A DNA stretch of 64,000 nt, from contig CM060857.1 in NCBI GenBank assembly GCA_030737835.1, positions 16,317,496 through 16,381,495 on the forward strand. Reading direction: 5' to 3'. Under the pieces are notes generated by a model, which had not been told where the DNA came from, ran no database searches, and was given only the letters and a program-made list of their open reading frames with translations. Below, in pieces: positions 14,518 to 26,200 of the stretch (positions within the stretch are counted from its first letter, which is position 1; each line of letters opens with the position of its first letter). The stretch comes from Acorus gramineus. Lineage: Eukaryota > Streptophyta > Magnoliopsida > Acorales > Acoraceae. Made by a program: the position numbers and the translations under genes.

Positions 14518-14930
14518 CATTAAAACATCTTCAATGTATATGTTGGTTAAACAAGATGTTAAAATGTCATTTTAGCACTTTATACCTTAATTACACACTT
14601 ATTTACTACATTCATATTTAATTGGTTGTTGTTGCTCCAATGAACTAGCTAAATAAACTAGTCAAACCAATAGTGGGCCCCACGCCCCCACCTCTCCACC
14701 CACTCAACTTCTCAAATGTATTTTTTATTAATTTTTTAAGAAGAATTATCACGTAAGGCCCACATTTAGCTAGCTAAAAAACTAGTTACAGTTAGCATGA
14801 AAGATAACATTTGACACGTGGAGTCCACATTTAGCTCTCTCTTAACATCTCCATTGAAGCAACATTTTTACATGTTATGTAACATATGACACTAACATGT
14901 TAGTTAACATATCCATTGGAGATGCACCTT
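14518..14930. mobile_element. Probable MITE with imperfect terminal inverted repeats
   Basis: The left end (about 14518-14550, GCATTAAAACATCTTCAATG then TATATGTTGGTTAA) is the imperfect inverse of the right end (about 14893-14930, TTAACATATCCATTGGAGAT then GCACC). Spacing of about 400 bp and lack of coding capacity fit a non-autonomous DNA transposon. No clean target duplication was found, so the exact ends and superfamily are uncertain. Confidence 0.5.
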
Positions 14931-15581
14931 AAAAATTATCCATTAGCTAAAGAATATATATTATTTCAACATTTGAGCGAAATAAAAAAAAACTTCATCT
15001 TTATTTTAAACAAATTGAATCTTGATTATTTTTTATAAAGAGTGATTAGATAAAAGAATATTGTTGTGTGAATAAAATGAAAATGAGAATATTTTATTTT
15101 ATCTAAAAACTATAATAACATTTATTTATTTTTATCATAATTTTAATAAATGTGTGAATAAAGGTAAAATTTTAAATTAGAATAATATACCCTAAAAATC
15201 TTATTCCCGTGTCCAACTAGTATTCAATAACACCCATTTGGAAATCAGCAAATAGGATAGAGTCAATCTCCATTAATGAAGGGGAGTTAATTAATGAATG
15301 GGACCAACTTTATGAACAACTTGTAAACAACTTGGTGTGTGGTGTTTAAATCACTTTCTTAGGAATGAAATTCAGGGTGTGAACATGTACAATCATCAAT
15401 TTGAATTGGCATTGATATCCATTAATTGCTAATTTCCAACTACAACTCACACCCATCCACTAAAAATAGCAAGGAAAATGTCATGCTTATTTATCGTCGC
15501 GAAGACCACACATAATTTGATTTTTTAAATATTTATTTAAGCATGTGTGTGTATATCTGTGTACATATTCAAATGAATTCA

Positions 15582-15644
15582 ATATACACATTTCACATTT
15601 TTTATAATATAGTACATATTATAAAAAATGTGAAATGTGTATAT
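15582..15644. repeat. Perfect 29-bp inverted repeat (hairpin)
   Basis: The arms at 15582-15610 and 15616-15644 are exact reverse complements, separated by the 5-base loop AGTAC. The arm begins ATATACACATTTCACATTTT. The whole is AT-rich and lies in gene-free sequence. It could be a very short foldback element, a transposon relic or a small-RNA precursor. Confidence 0.9.
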
Positions 15645-16944
15645 TTTTTAGACTGCAATTGAGACTGCAATGGGGACTGAAAATATCATTTTCCTTATTT
15701 TTGTATTAATGTAAATTGCTATTCTATTTTCGAAAGAAAATTTTATGTTTTTGAAAAATATATTGCAAGAGTAGATTTTTTAAAAATTTTTATAGAATTT
15801 ATTTTTTTAAATAACTCTATTTATAAAAATTCCTAGAAACCACCACTGGATATGATATATATTACGTTAAATTATTTCATATACTGTGCTAAACATAAAT
15901 GATTACATAAATGTGAGTGTAACATCGCCGAGTTGTTTTCTTTTGAAAAAAAATCCCCGAATTGCTAGTTGTTCACAAAAAATTTGGCTAATGGTGATGC
16001 TGATGAAGAAGATGATGATAATAATAATAATTACAAAAGTTTGTATTTTAGATTGTACCATGAAGAAGTGGTGGACAAGGATTGTGGGTTCAATGGGTTC
16101 ATAAATAATTTATAACATTCCTGACTTCAGTGCCATAATGGTTTATGAGAGATCCCTGTCACACAGCAATAACGATTTTGTCTGAACTACTACTACTCGT
16201 GTAGCAGGACTTGCTTCAAAGCAAATGCAGGTCAAGTCCCTTTCTTTTTCTTCCACTTGAATTGATGGACACTACACTCATGCATATTAAATAAGAATTC
16301 CCACTCAGGCACTCACAGTCAGTTAACACATTTACCACGTTTGATACACTTGATTATTCCTACAATTATGATTGAGTGGATGATTTCATTAATCACTTGG
16401 TAAACCAATTTAATCGAGTGTATATATACTCAATTAATCATGATATATACACAAAAATAAACAATCCATTCAATTATATAATAATATGTTTTTGTGAAGT
16501 ATGTATACAGTTAGACAAATGTGTATATACCATAAAAAAAAAATGAAAGTATATTGAGATTACAAAAGTGATTGTAGGAATAGATTGTCTCTGATATTTT
16601 TCATACAGATAATTTATATTTTAGAAGGCCTATAATGAACAAAATATTCATGACACGATGCATGTGATATTTTCAAACTTTCGCTTGATATTTTAACAGA
16701 GGTACACATTTTTCATCAAGGGTTTCAAAATTAAAAGTTATCTATGCATTGCATATACAACTAATGTCTAGATCTACTCAATATAAACTATTATCTCACA
16801 TTAACAATATCATAGAGTATAAAATTATATATATAATGGGCATGCCACTTGGAAAGAAAAAAAAAGTTTAGATGTCACAAGAAACCACCTGGATTGAAAG
16901 GCAACACCTTATCATCTTATAAAAGCTCACCTTAATAAATACAA

Positions 16945-17213
16945 GGGATTTTTATTTTTAAGTCCCCACAAATCATCATATTTAGTGATTGATCCCTTTC
17001 TTCTTCGTATTTGGGTTTTAGTCCCCCGATTTAAAGGATAATTCATGGATAGGTCCCTCTCAGGGACTAAAAAGAAAATTAAATAATTTATGGATAGGTC
17101 CCTCTGAGGGACTAAAAAGGAACTATCATTTAAATCTGGGAACTAAAACCTAAATACAAAAAAGTGAGAGATCGATCATTAAATATGATGGTTTGTGAGG
17201 ACTTAAAAATAAA
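16945..17213. mobile_element. Foldback MITE, family A, copy 1
   Basis: The element begins GGGATTTTTATTTTTAAGTC and ends in GGACTTAAAAATAAAAAT, which is the inverse of its start. Internally it is also nearly palindromic, with GGATAGGTCCCTCTCAGGGA and GGATAGGTCCCTCTGAGGGA near the middle. Flanking repeats AATAAATACAA (16934-16944 and 17214-17224) look like an 11-bp target duplication, fitting a Mutator-like origin. A second copy lies in the opposite orientation at about 41982-42219. No coding capacity. Confidence 0.8.
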
Positions 17214-18406
17214 AATAAATACAAATATTAAGATGAACATATATGTATATATATAATACAAATATTTTAACTTTTCTTGTCGAGCATTGTGAATTCCATG
17301 TAAAAATAGAATAGATGAAAATCCAAAGATAAAGTTTCCAACAATGACACAACACCAAACAAAGCATGTCTACTGTGTGATAATATATGTCTGGACCAAT
17401 TCAAAATTAGGTGAAGTGTCAATTAATTACCTGATGATTTCTATTCCCAAGATGAGTGCACGTGTACTGAAAATTGCCTCTTCCGTGCAAATCTTTTAGA
17501 TATTGAGATGGGCAAATAATTTTATATGGTATGGTACAAGGGAATACATTAACATGTAACTATCTAAATATAGAAATTAACCAATGTTTGACCATCCTAA
17601 TAATTTAGGAGCAATACATTATTTAAATTTAGTTTAATTGCTTTATATGAAAAAAAGAATTCTTAAAATTTAAATGATCACTAAAAACTTCTTATAGTAC
17701 AGTCTAAAAACTCCATAACAAAGGACCTGATGAAAACATTATTGAAAAAATGTTTCAATTGGGATATTGGCCGGTACGGTGACTACAGAAATAATTTAAT
17801 CATATTTACAAAAGGAATCTTAGGAATTTTTAAATAATCTAAATTAATATAAAAAAATAAGAAATAATTCAATTCTTTAACCAGGTTTTTTGAAAAAAAA
17901 TAAATAAATGACATGTTACATAGGATGCTTATAGGAACTCTATATAAAAAAGTTCAACCCCGCAATTTATCAAAGCATTCAAGTCATAGGAGAATGTGAA
18001 ATATTACAAAAACTGAATCAGAATCAAATTGAACTACCCACCCCCACGTGTAACAAGATTCCCAAAAATCACTCTTACCTTTTTATATACATGTAATTAA
18101 TTCTCTAACAACCCCTCCCCCACAAAAACAAAAACTAACAGTAAAATAATCAAGATTGCAATGGAAATACCAAAAAAATCCATCCCCTTCTTAATTAGGA
18201 TGTATGTTCCTCTCATCAGTACCCACCATTAAAAGGGACGGCATTACATCACTTTTATATTTTTTTTTTTAAAAAAAAACATCATATATAAGCTAAGATC
18301 ATCTATACCTTTCAAAAACAAACCACACTTATAAATTCAAAAAAAAAAAAAAAAAAACACATGAATATGTTGATAAACAAATCACAAACCCAATGATCAA
18401 AAACTC

Positions 18407-21343
18407 CTACAGACCACCACCACCACCCCTCATAGAGAGCTGCCAATCAAGCCTCTTCTTCAACACCCTCCCCACATCAGACAAACTCCTAAACCCACCA
18501 CCCCTCCCTCCATCACCACCACTTCTTCTTCCCTTCCCCACCTCCTCCAACTCTATCAACTTCTTCTCACAACCCTCTTCATCATCATCATCAACAACGC
18601 CCTTCTCTTCTATAGGTCCCAGATCAATCAAGTCCTTCAAAGGCTGCTGTGGTCGTCGCTGTTTCAGTTGGTGGTCGTCGTCGTGCATGTTCATTATCAA
18701 CTCATCGTGATTGGTAGAGCTTGTTGTGCTCGAATGGGAAGAACTACCGAAGGAGGAAGTCCTCGAAGTGGTCTTCTTGGATGGAGTGGATATTGGTGAT
18801 GATGATGATGATGAAGAGGGGGAGATGATGAGGTTGCCGAAGCCTTGGATCTCTTTTGAGATTTTGAGTGCTTTAGATCGGGATTGTTGGAGGAGGTCGT
18901 CGTCGCTTAGCAGGTTTAGTATGCTCTCTGATTTCTTTTGCATGCATGCGCCCCAGTTGAACCTGAACATCATCCCATCAATGATTGCCAACGTAGATGA
19001 TGTAATATATATAATAGATTTTAAAGTGTGCATGCGTCTTTTTTTATATATATATTTATATATATATAAGTCTTTTTTAATGAAAAATCATACTCTCCTA
19101 TTAAATACATGTTGTGTGTAAAATGAAGTATATACTGTAATATATTAAAATATTTTTTCGTGCTAAGCATTTTAAATAATGATAAAATCCTATACGTACA
19201 CTACGATAACGAGATACATATTACACTATTATAATGTTAAAGGTTTCAAAAAAGACTGCAAAACATACTAATGAGTGTATGGGTGCCTTTTTTTTTTAAA
19301 TGGGTTTTCTTGCCGCCTACGAGGCCACCACAATTGGATCATAGAGAGATCACTCTTTTTTTTTTTTTAGTCTAATTTGATAAGGAGTGTAGGAATGAAG
19401 GAATAAATGATGTTATAGCCATAAAGAACTGATTAATAATGTTTGTTATCAAGGAAAAAATAATATAGATGATTATCCACATTTTGAATTGAAAATAAGA
19501 TTTTTGTTGTTATCTAACGTCTATAATAATATTTCTCATGTATATTTGTCTTGATTTATAAATGCAAATAACAACAAATTTAACATACTTTTTACTATGC
19601 ATCCTCTAAAATTAGGATAAGTTATCTTTGATTTTTTTTTTCCCAAAATGGGTGAACAAATGGTTAAAAAACATATTTTTTAATTTCTTATAAAACATGA
19701 TAAATGAGAACAATTATCCTGATCACCTATTCCACGGTTAGAAGAACATTTATCCTTTATTGTTATTTTTTTATTGTGACTATGTGAATAAAAACGAAAT
19801 CAATACACTTTTATCTCTCAAAATTAAATAGCTTATCCCAATTGGCAAACCATGCCAAAACCAAATTCCTAGGTTCTTACCCAGAATCATCAATGTGTTG
19901 TATTTTTCCAAGCTCTCTTATGACACTTCTGTCACAATGAAATTCTTCACCAATGTCTTCAGGCCCATGGGTTAGCAAGAACTCCAACAGCACCAATGCC
20001 TTGTATGATTGTCTCCACTCCTTTGCATCCACAGCATGAAACCTGCATTACATATTCAACTTAAAAAAGGATAACACATATAAATTAAGCTGGCTTTACA
20101 TTAATTGATTAGATGATGTTGGTCTATAAATATCATCCAAAGAAATGATACAAGAGGCATTATATAATTTTAAGGATAATGTTATGTATAGCCTAGTTTC
20201 CATCTCCAATTCCAATTTACACGTGTTTTGATTTTTTTTTAAATGGTATACGTCACACTTAATGAGGTACATATTTTTATAATTAGTAAAGTATATACTC
20301 TAATAAATTGCATAAGGACATTTATATGTGAAAATTTGTTATCGAAGTATTTACATCATTAATGTAAATATATGTTCCGGTGAATTTTTTTTTATGCATA
20401 TGGGACTGGAATTGGGGCTTGAAAATAAATTAATTTAGTAATCAAAATTACCTTCTATGCAAAATATCAACAATCCTCCAATAATCATCAACATCAAAGG
20501 AGGCCTCAGATATTCTTGTCATAGTCCGAGCATCAGGACCCCATGGATCACTATTCATAGCTTCCTCTGTCAATCTTTGGAGAAAATTAGAACACATTAA
20601 CATGAAGATGATCACTACATTAAGATCTATAAATCAAATTTCACAAAATCTAATATTGCATGTGTTTTTGTCCTGACAGTCTCAGGCCTAGTTGTTAGAA
20701 GGATCAAGGTTCAATTTTTAACATTTGCAGTCTTGTGTGTCAATTCTAGTGGGTCTCTTGTTCATGACCTTTGGGCTCATGTTGGACTCAGCTTTCTTAA
20801 TATTAGAGAAGGCTTTGAATCAACCCACTCAATTTTTTTTTGAAAAAAATGTGAGCCATAGCGAGTAATTAATGATTAAGGCCCCGTTTGGTTGCGCGTT
20901 TGGGCGCACTTTTATTTTTTGAAAAGCTGAAAAGCTAAAATCGTGCAACTAAACGGGACAGATTTTTGCAGAATCGGAAGCTGGATTCTTTTAATTTTTT
21001 CCTCGAAATCTGTGTTTTAAAAAGCTAAAAAATAACGCTTTTTGGTCGGAATCGATTTTTTGAATTGAAAAACAATTTTCTCTGCCAAACATTAAACTCT
21101 TTTCAAATATTGATTCCTGATTTAAAAAAAAACATTCTAGTCTAAAATCATCTTAAAAAGCAGCTTTATTCCAAAAGTCACTTTTCAATCTGTGTTTCTA
21201 AACAGACCCTCAATCAATGGAAGATTTGAGGAGGATAGAAGAACTTACAATTCAGCTGAGGTTACATCAGTCAAAACCAACTTAACCGTTTTGTACTTCT
21301 CTTGAAGAAATGAAGATGTTTGCTTCTTGATCTCACCCAACAT
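18407..21343 (-). CDS. ENTH-domain (epsin-like) adaptor protein
   Basis: Four minus-strand exons, 21249-21343, 20452-20574, 19881-20042 and 18407-18962, join in frame into 311 aa. Residues 1-130 form the ENTH domain: MLGEIKKQTSSFLQEKYKTV, TEEAMNSDPWGPDARTM, DYWRIVDILHRRFH, EWRQSYKALVLLEFLLTHGP and FHCDRSVIRELGKIQHID are hallmark blocks. ENTH domains bind phosphoinositides and act in clathrin-coated vesicle formation at the plasma membrane, trans-Golgi or endosomes. The tail is disordered, Ser/Thr-, Asp- and Gly-rich. It carries LIELE, which fits the clathrin-box pattern, and a similar LIDLG. The protein is short beside canonical epsins of 500 aa or more and resembles small plant ENTH proteins. 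The ATG at 21343 is the natural start. Confidence 0.9.
20880..21210. mobile_element. hAT-like MITE in ENTH intron 1
   Basis: The left end GGCCCCGTTTGGTTGCG and the right end CTAAACAGACCC are imperfect inverse repeats of the type common in plant hAT MITEs. The body contains related AAAAGCTGAAAAGC and AAAAAGCAGCTTT segments. It lies in intron 1, about 40 bp from the exon 1 donor. I could not find a matching 8-bp target duplication. Confidence 0.6.
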
Positions 21344-23216
21344 GGTTCCTTCACAAGTATCTCAAACCAATCTGTTGAACTTTGTTTAATCTTTGTCTTT
21401 GTGGAATCAAAGATTAATTAAAAGCGGTTTCCAGTTATATCTCTCTAATTGTGCCTCAAAATGGATTCAAAGACCCGAATTTCCCTCAGAAAACACAAAT
21501 CCACCTGAGTCGGTTTTGAATGGGCTTCCACCACTTTCGGCCTAGCTTTGGAAAAGTAAATTAACCTGTTCCGGAAGAGGATCAGTTATACTAGAATAAG
21601 AATTGAACTAAAAACGGGATTATGTGGATAAAGACCCTGGTTAAGTTTTTTTTTTTTTTAACTTGATGTAGACATTTGTTATCTGATTTCGTTACTAAAT
21701 ATTGAATTAGAAACTCTAGAAAATGGGGAGGAAGGGAGGAAGATGAAAAAGGGAAAATTGTAAGAAAAAGATGGATAAATATGAAAAGGGATAAATATAC
21801 TCATTTTCCTTCTAGTTTTTTTTTTTTTTTTTTTTTTGTGGATAAGTTTTTTTTTTTGGAACAATCTTCTCCTATCAGCAGCAGAAGGAGGAGGAGGAGG
21901 TAATACTCGAATTCAAGTTTCCTCACTAAAAAAAGGTACCTCTCCTATCTTACCAGAAAGAGATTCAGTAAAACATTAAAAATAAATTTTTCTTCCGTTA
22001 CAACACCCTGTAAAATTATATTTGAAATCTTTATAAAACAAATTTTTTTTTCTGCATTAGAGATATCAAACTAAGTGGATTAATTTGTATTTATTATTGT
22101 TTATAAGAATTATAATGTCTACACAAGTACATAATGATAATAAAATAATCTAAAAATATTTCATTCAATTTGGATAAAAATTACACTCACGGATACAAAT
22201 TGAGTTTTTGTGAGTTTTGAAGAAGTTGTATGTTTTCGCAAACTTTGATAGTCATATAGGATTACTCATATTTGTAAAGAATTAAATGTTTTTTAATTTT
22301 TGGATTGATACCACCAAAATCTATGCTGTTGTAAGGCATCAAACTGGAGACTTAATTAGTTCACATTCCAATGAACAGATATTAAAATCACACTGCACAT
22401 CACCACCTCTTTTTTGTTAGCTACCTTTGGTCATCATTGGCAAAAAAATCAGATATCAAGTCTGCAATTTGATAGCTACTCGTTCCCATTCCAAGACTGC
22501 ATGCACCCTTCATTATAGAAATCAATCATCTTCAAATAAATCTGATAGTTGAAATGGCTATCCACAAATGCAATGAACACAATACAACGTGTGATCATGA
22601 CAAAACAGAACTAAAACCACCCACACCACCACCCAAGCTCAAAAGAAGTTTTGCCATAACAAAAGAAAAAAGGGCATTTAAACATAACCATGCATGGCTT
22701 ACCCAATCTTCCATGATAATAAAGGAAAATACAGAGAGCCGAAGGAAATAACAATACAAGATCAGAATTTATCTAGGGAAAAATGGGGGGTAAATCATAT
22801 ACCATGTCACCTGGTTCCGGACGATGATTTTAAAGAAATATGTCAGCAGGTTTTCCTCCTTTCGAACCAATGAGTGGCGGGAAGACGAATGTCTTTCACT
22901 GGAAAAAAAAATTGATACTGTGAGATGTTCTCACATTGGAAACACTTAAACTTCACAGGCTGATGAACGACTGAATGAGGCAATGTGTCATTGCATAGGT
23001 TTTCTAAAAGAAGCGTGTTCTATTGACGGCAATTGGAGATGCTTTTCAACCTTCCCATGTGCAATTGAAGGCATCATGCAATGAATGACCTGTAGATTGA
23101 TTGGGTGTAAAGGGAACATGTATGTAAAACAAACACTCCTTAAAATAGATTTATTTAGATTTATGCAGATGTTTCTTAAACTCAATCAAGCAAGAGCGAC
23201 TGACCAGGGACATGGG
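21344..23216. other. Intergenic: ENTH promoter side and PP2A B'' 3' flank
   Basis: Both flanking genes read leftward. The lower-coordinate part holds the ENTH 5' UTR and promoter, with a long T run near 21818-21837. The upper part, next to 23216, holds the 3' UTR of the PP2A B'' gene. No further gene or transposon is recognised. Confidence 0.6.
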
Positions 23217-26200
23217 TCAAAATGGAGCCTCAAGTGATTCATCCCATACTTCTGCACTTCCATTAGAAGCATCTTCACCATCTTCTTCCATGGATAATCT
23301 AATATATTCTCTATGAGCAAACCGGTCCCATTCCGTCAATGTTGGATCTTCACGCTCCTGATCACACCCATAAACACAAAAAGGCAGCAGATGTCAGTCA
23401 ATGGAGATGTCCTTGACATAAATTAAAAAAAAAAAAAAATGATAGGTGTGCTTGCCTGGCGAATAAGAAATGGGTCTCGAGTTTCAAAAGCCATGAACTT
23501 GTTGAGATTGAAAAGAATGTTGAAGACATTTCCTGAAAGTTTGCATCCTTTTAAATCACGCAGCGTAAAGTGGGTTTCTTTCTGCAGCATAACAGTTGTC
23601 TTGGTGTTATATTTATGTATCTAGTGTCATTGTAGTCTTTAGCAAAAACAAAGGAGAATTCAAGATAATGTGACCTCAGGTCCAATCATGTCGACCATCT
23701 GACATAAAATATCCTCAAAGAGCACAGGCTCCTGGGCCATGCATTCCATGCGATGAAGCTGCTCCTCATAGAAGAACTGCATTTCATTCGGGGTGAGCAC
23801 ACCATTTCCATCCAAGTCTATACATTTAAACCTGGAGAGTACACAAGCAACATTATATGCATAGTGGTATAAAGAAAAAATCATTTGCAGAACAATACTA
23901 CATACATAAAATAGGATCTAGTAAATAAATAAAAAAACAATTTCACCTGTCTATCTTCGATTTCTAATTGTATAGTCCCTTTATTATAGACACTTGTCAT
24001 TTCAAGGTTCTCCAGCTATCAACTAAAAGCACTCGGCTCAAAGATGATGCTCAGGTAAAAAGAAACATCAGAATTTGGTGCAGTGTAACACACATTACAC
24101 AGGGGCGTGTAGAACTCAAAATGATGGAAACATAAGGCCTACTGCCACAACTTCACTACAGATGTTTACACAGCATAAAAACCCAAATTTATATACATGT
24201 GATCATTTTTCTGTGAAGTATAAACCAAGTCTAAGCCAAGGTCTTTAGAGAGAAATCTATGATAACAATGCAGACATTCAGTGTGGATATTGGGGCAAGT
24301 CTGATATACTAAAATCAATAAACATGCAGAAACTTTGGCATATGCCCTAAGCAATGATGGCACGCATAAAAAGTGGGTACTTTCTGGTTCACTCATATAG
24401 CATTAATGTATGCTATCTTAAATTATCACCATCCACGTTAGAGTAAGGTGGTCCTTATTTGACAAGGCACCTCAAAAAGGCATAATTAGCAATCATAGCA
24501 TGTAACATGGACATGTTGATGTTCATGTCGGAGACAGATGAGACATGGAAAAGGAATGTCTAACACCGCTCAAAAACCCAGACAAGGAGTGCCCTTGCTG
24601 TATAGATTGGGTGTGTTAGGGACAGCACAGACCAGTATATCCCCCTGCATCTAGATGGTCCTAAAAGCTCATATTCAGTTCAAGATTGGAGTTAATATTG
24701 TCATCAAGTAATCTACACATGATAAATGCTTCTTCTTTGTCACTTGAACTTCTCGGGTATGCTCCATAAGAATGAACTGTCACCATGCAAATTACCCCTT
24801 CATACCCACTCCATAGGGATTATTTTGCCCGAGATCAAAGGTGTCAGTTTCCAAAAGGACTAGGTGTTTCTTGAATTTTATGAAAAACCTACTCAGAAAA
24901 AAAAAATGATCTATAAAGATGAAATTCAAGACAGCAAAGGTGATAATGGAATAAAGAAATGCATTATATGTTCCATACTATTACATTCACAGATTTCTTT
25001 TTATGTTAATTAAATATTGATTTGCAGGAAACAAATCATGAAACTTACCAGTACTCGAGACTAGGCTCAGATGATTTATCCTCCTCTGATAGCATGAAGT
25101 AAACAAAGTCTTCATAACCCATTTTCCCTTCAACTTTGCTGGTGAATTTTCTTGGAATCTATTATGATTAGAGCACAAAGGAATCAAACACAAAAAATGT
25201 CTTTCATGGATCAGAAAAGTTTAAGAATAGACAAACCTGTGAAAAAATTCTATCAACAATCCTGTAAGTGAGGGCGTGGTTTCCATATCTTATGAGGTTT
25301 TCTTTATCAATTAAGAAATCATGATCGGTATCCAGCTCCCAGAACTTGCAGTATATCACATAAAAGTGCTCATATGAGAAGTACCTGCGAGGAAGATACG
25401 TAACTTTTTATGAAGGAATCAACCAAAGGAAATGAATAGACAATGATTTAGAGTAATTAATAATGAACTACCAGTGCTGTGGTATTCAAATTGTAACATA
25501 AGATAACTTCCAATAATGGGTCTCAAACGTGCACATTTATTCAAGTTTGGATACAAGAATGCATAATAATAGAACAACGAGCAGGAAAACTAGAAGATCA
25601 GATGGAATGCAGATAGTAAAGGTAACAAAAGACCAAGTGCATAACCTAAAATCCACAGCAGAATGATGATCCTGCAACAAAGCCAAAATTTACGAGGAGC
25701 AAATTTTTTATATATAAATAAACAGCAATTTTCAGTATGATTTAGCTACCTCAAGACTTTGTTGATATCCTCCTCTTCATCTGCATGTTGCAATGCAGCA
25801 ATTAAATTTCCACGCTTCAGCTCCCTGAGAGTAAGATGGCCATTTCCAGATCTATTCACATAGTAGAATATTCTGTATATGACCGTTTCAGCTAGCCCAC
25901 AACAGGTAAGTTCAATTTTCAACACGTTAGTAGCTAGAAGACACAAGATTTATGGATGAAAAAAATTATAGAAATTTTTTATTAATCCATCATGTCAGGA
26001 TTATATGCAAAGGCAAGCACTAAATTGCATTCAAAGACAGTATACACAAATAGCTTACCATAAAAAAAGAGCCTACCCACTAAACTTGCAGGTATAATAA
26101 TACGCAACTTGAGAAAACATGGGTTGGAAGAGCTTTTCCAAACAAGAATTTGCAGGAAGGATAATGTGCACAAACAGAATTGATTTATTGTATATTATTT

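Larger units (their letters stand above)
12441..18406. other. Gene-free AT-rich interval with foldback repeats
   Basis: A 6 kb interval between the 5' end of the CIP7-like gene and the 3' end of the ENTH gene. The first few hundred bases are the CIP7-like 5' UTR and promoter, with A/G-rich tracts near 12460-12490. The rest is AT-rich with many homopolymer runs. Recognisable contents are foldback elements at 14518-14930 and 16945-17213 and a perfect hairpin at 15582-15644. Short open frames (for example 13901-14122 and 15886-16104) have no family resemblance and are unlikely to be genes. Confidence 0.6.

Noticed and set aside
18393-19121. Plus-strand frames opposite the ENTH exon 4
   Set aside because: They are shadows of a low-complexity minus-strand exon (Ser, Asp and Gly tracts).
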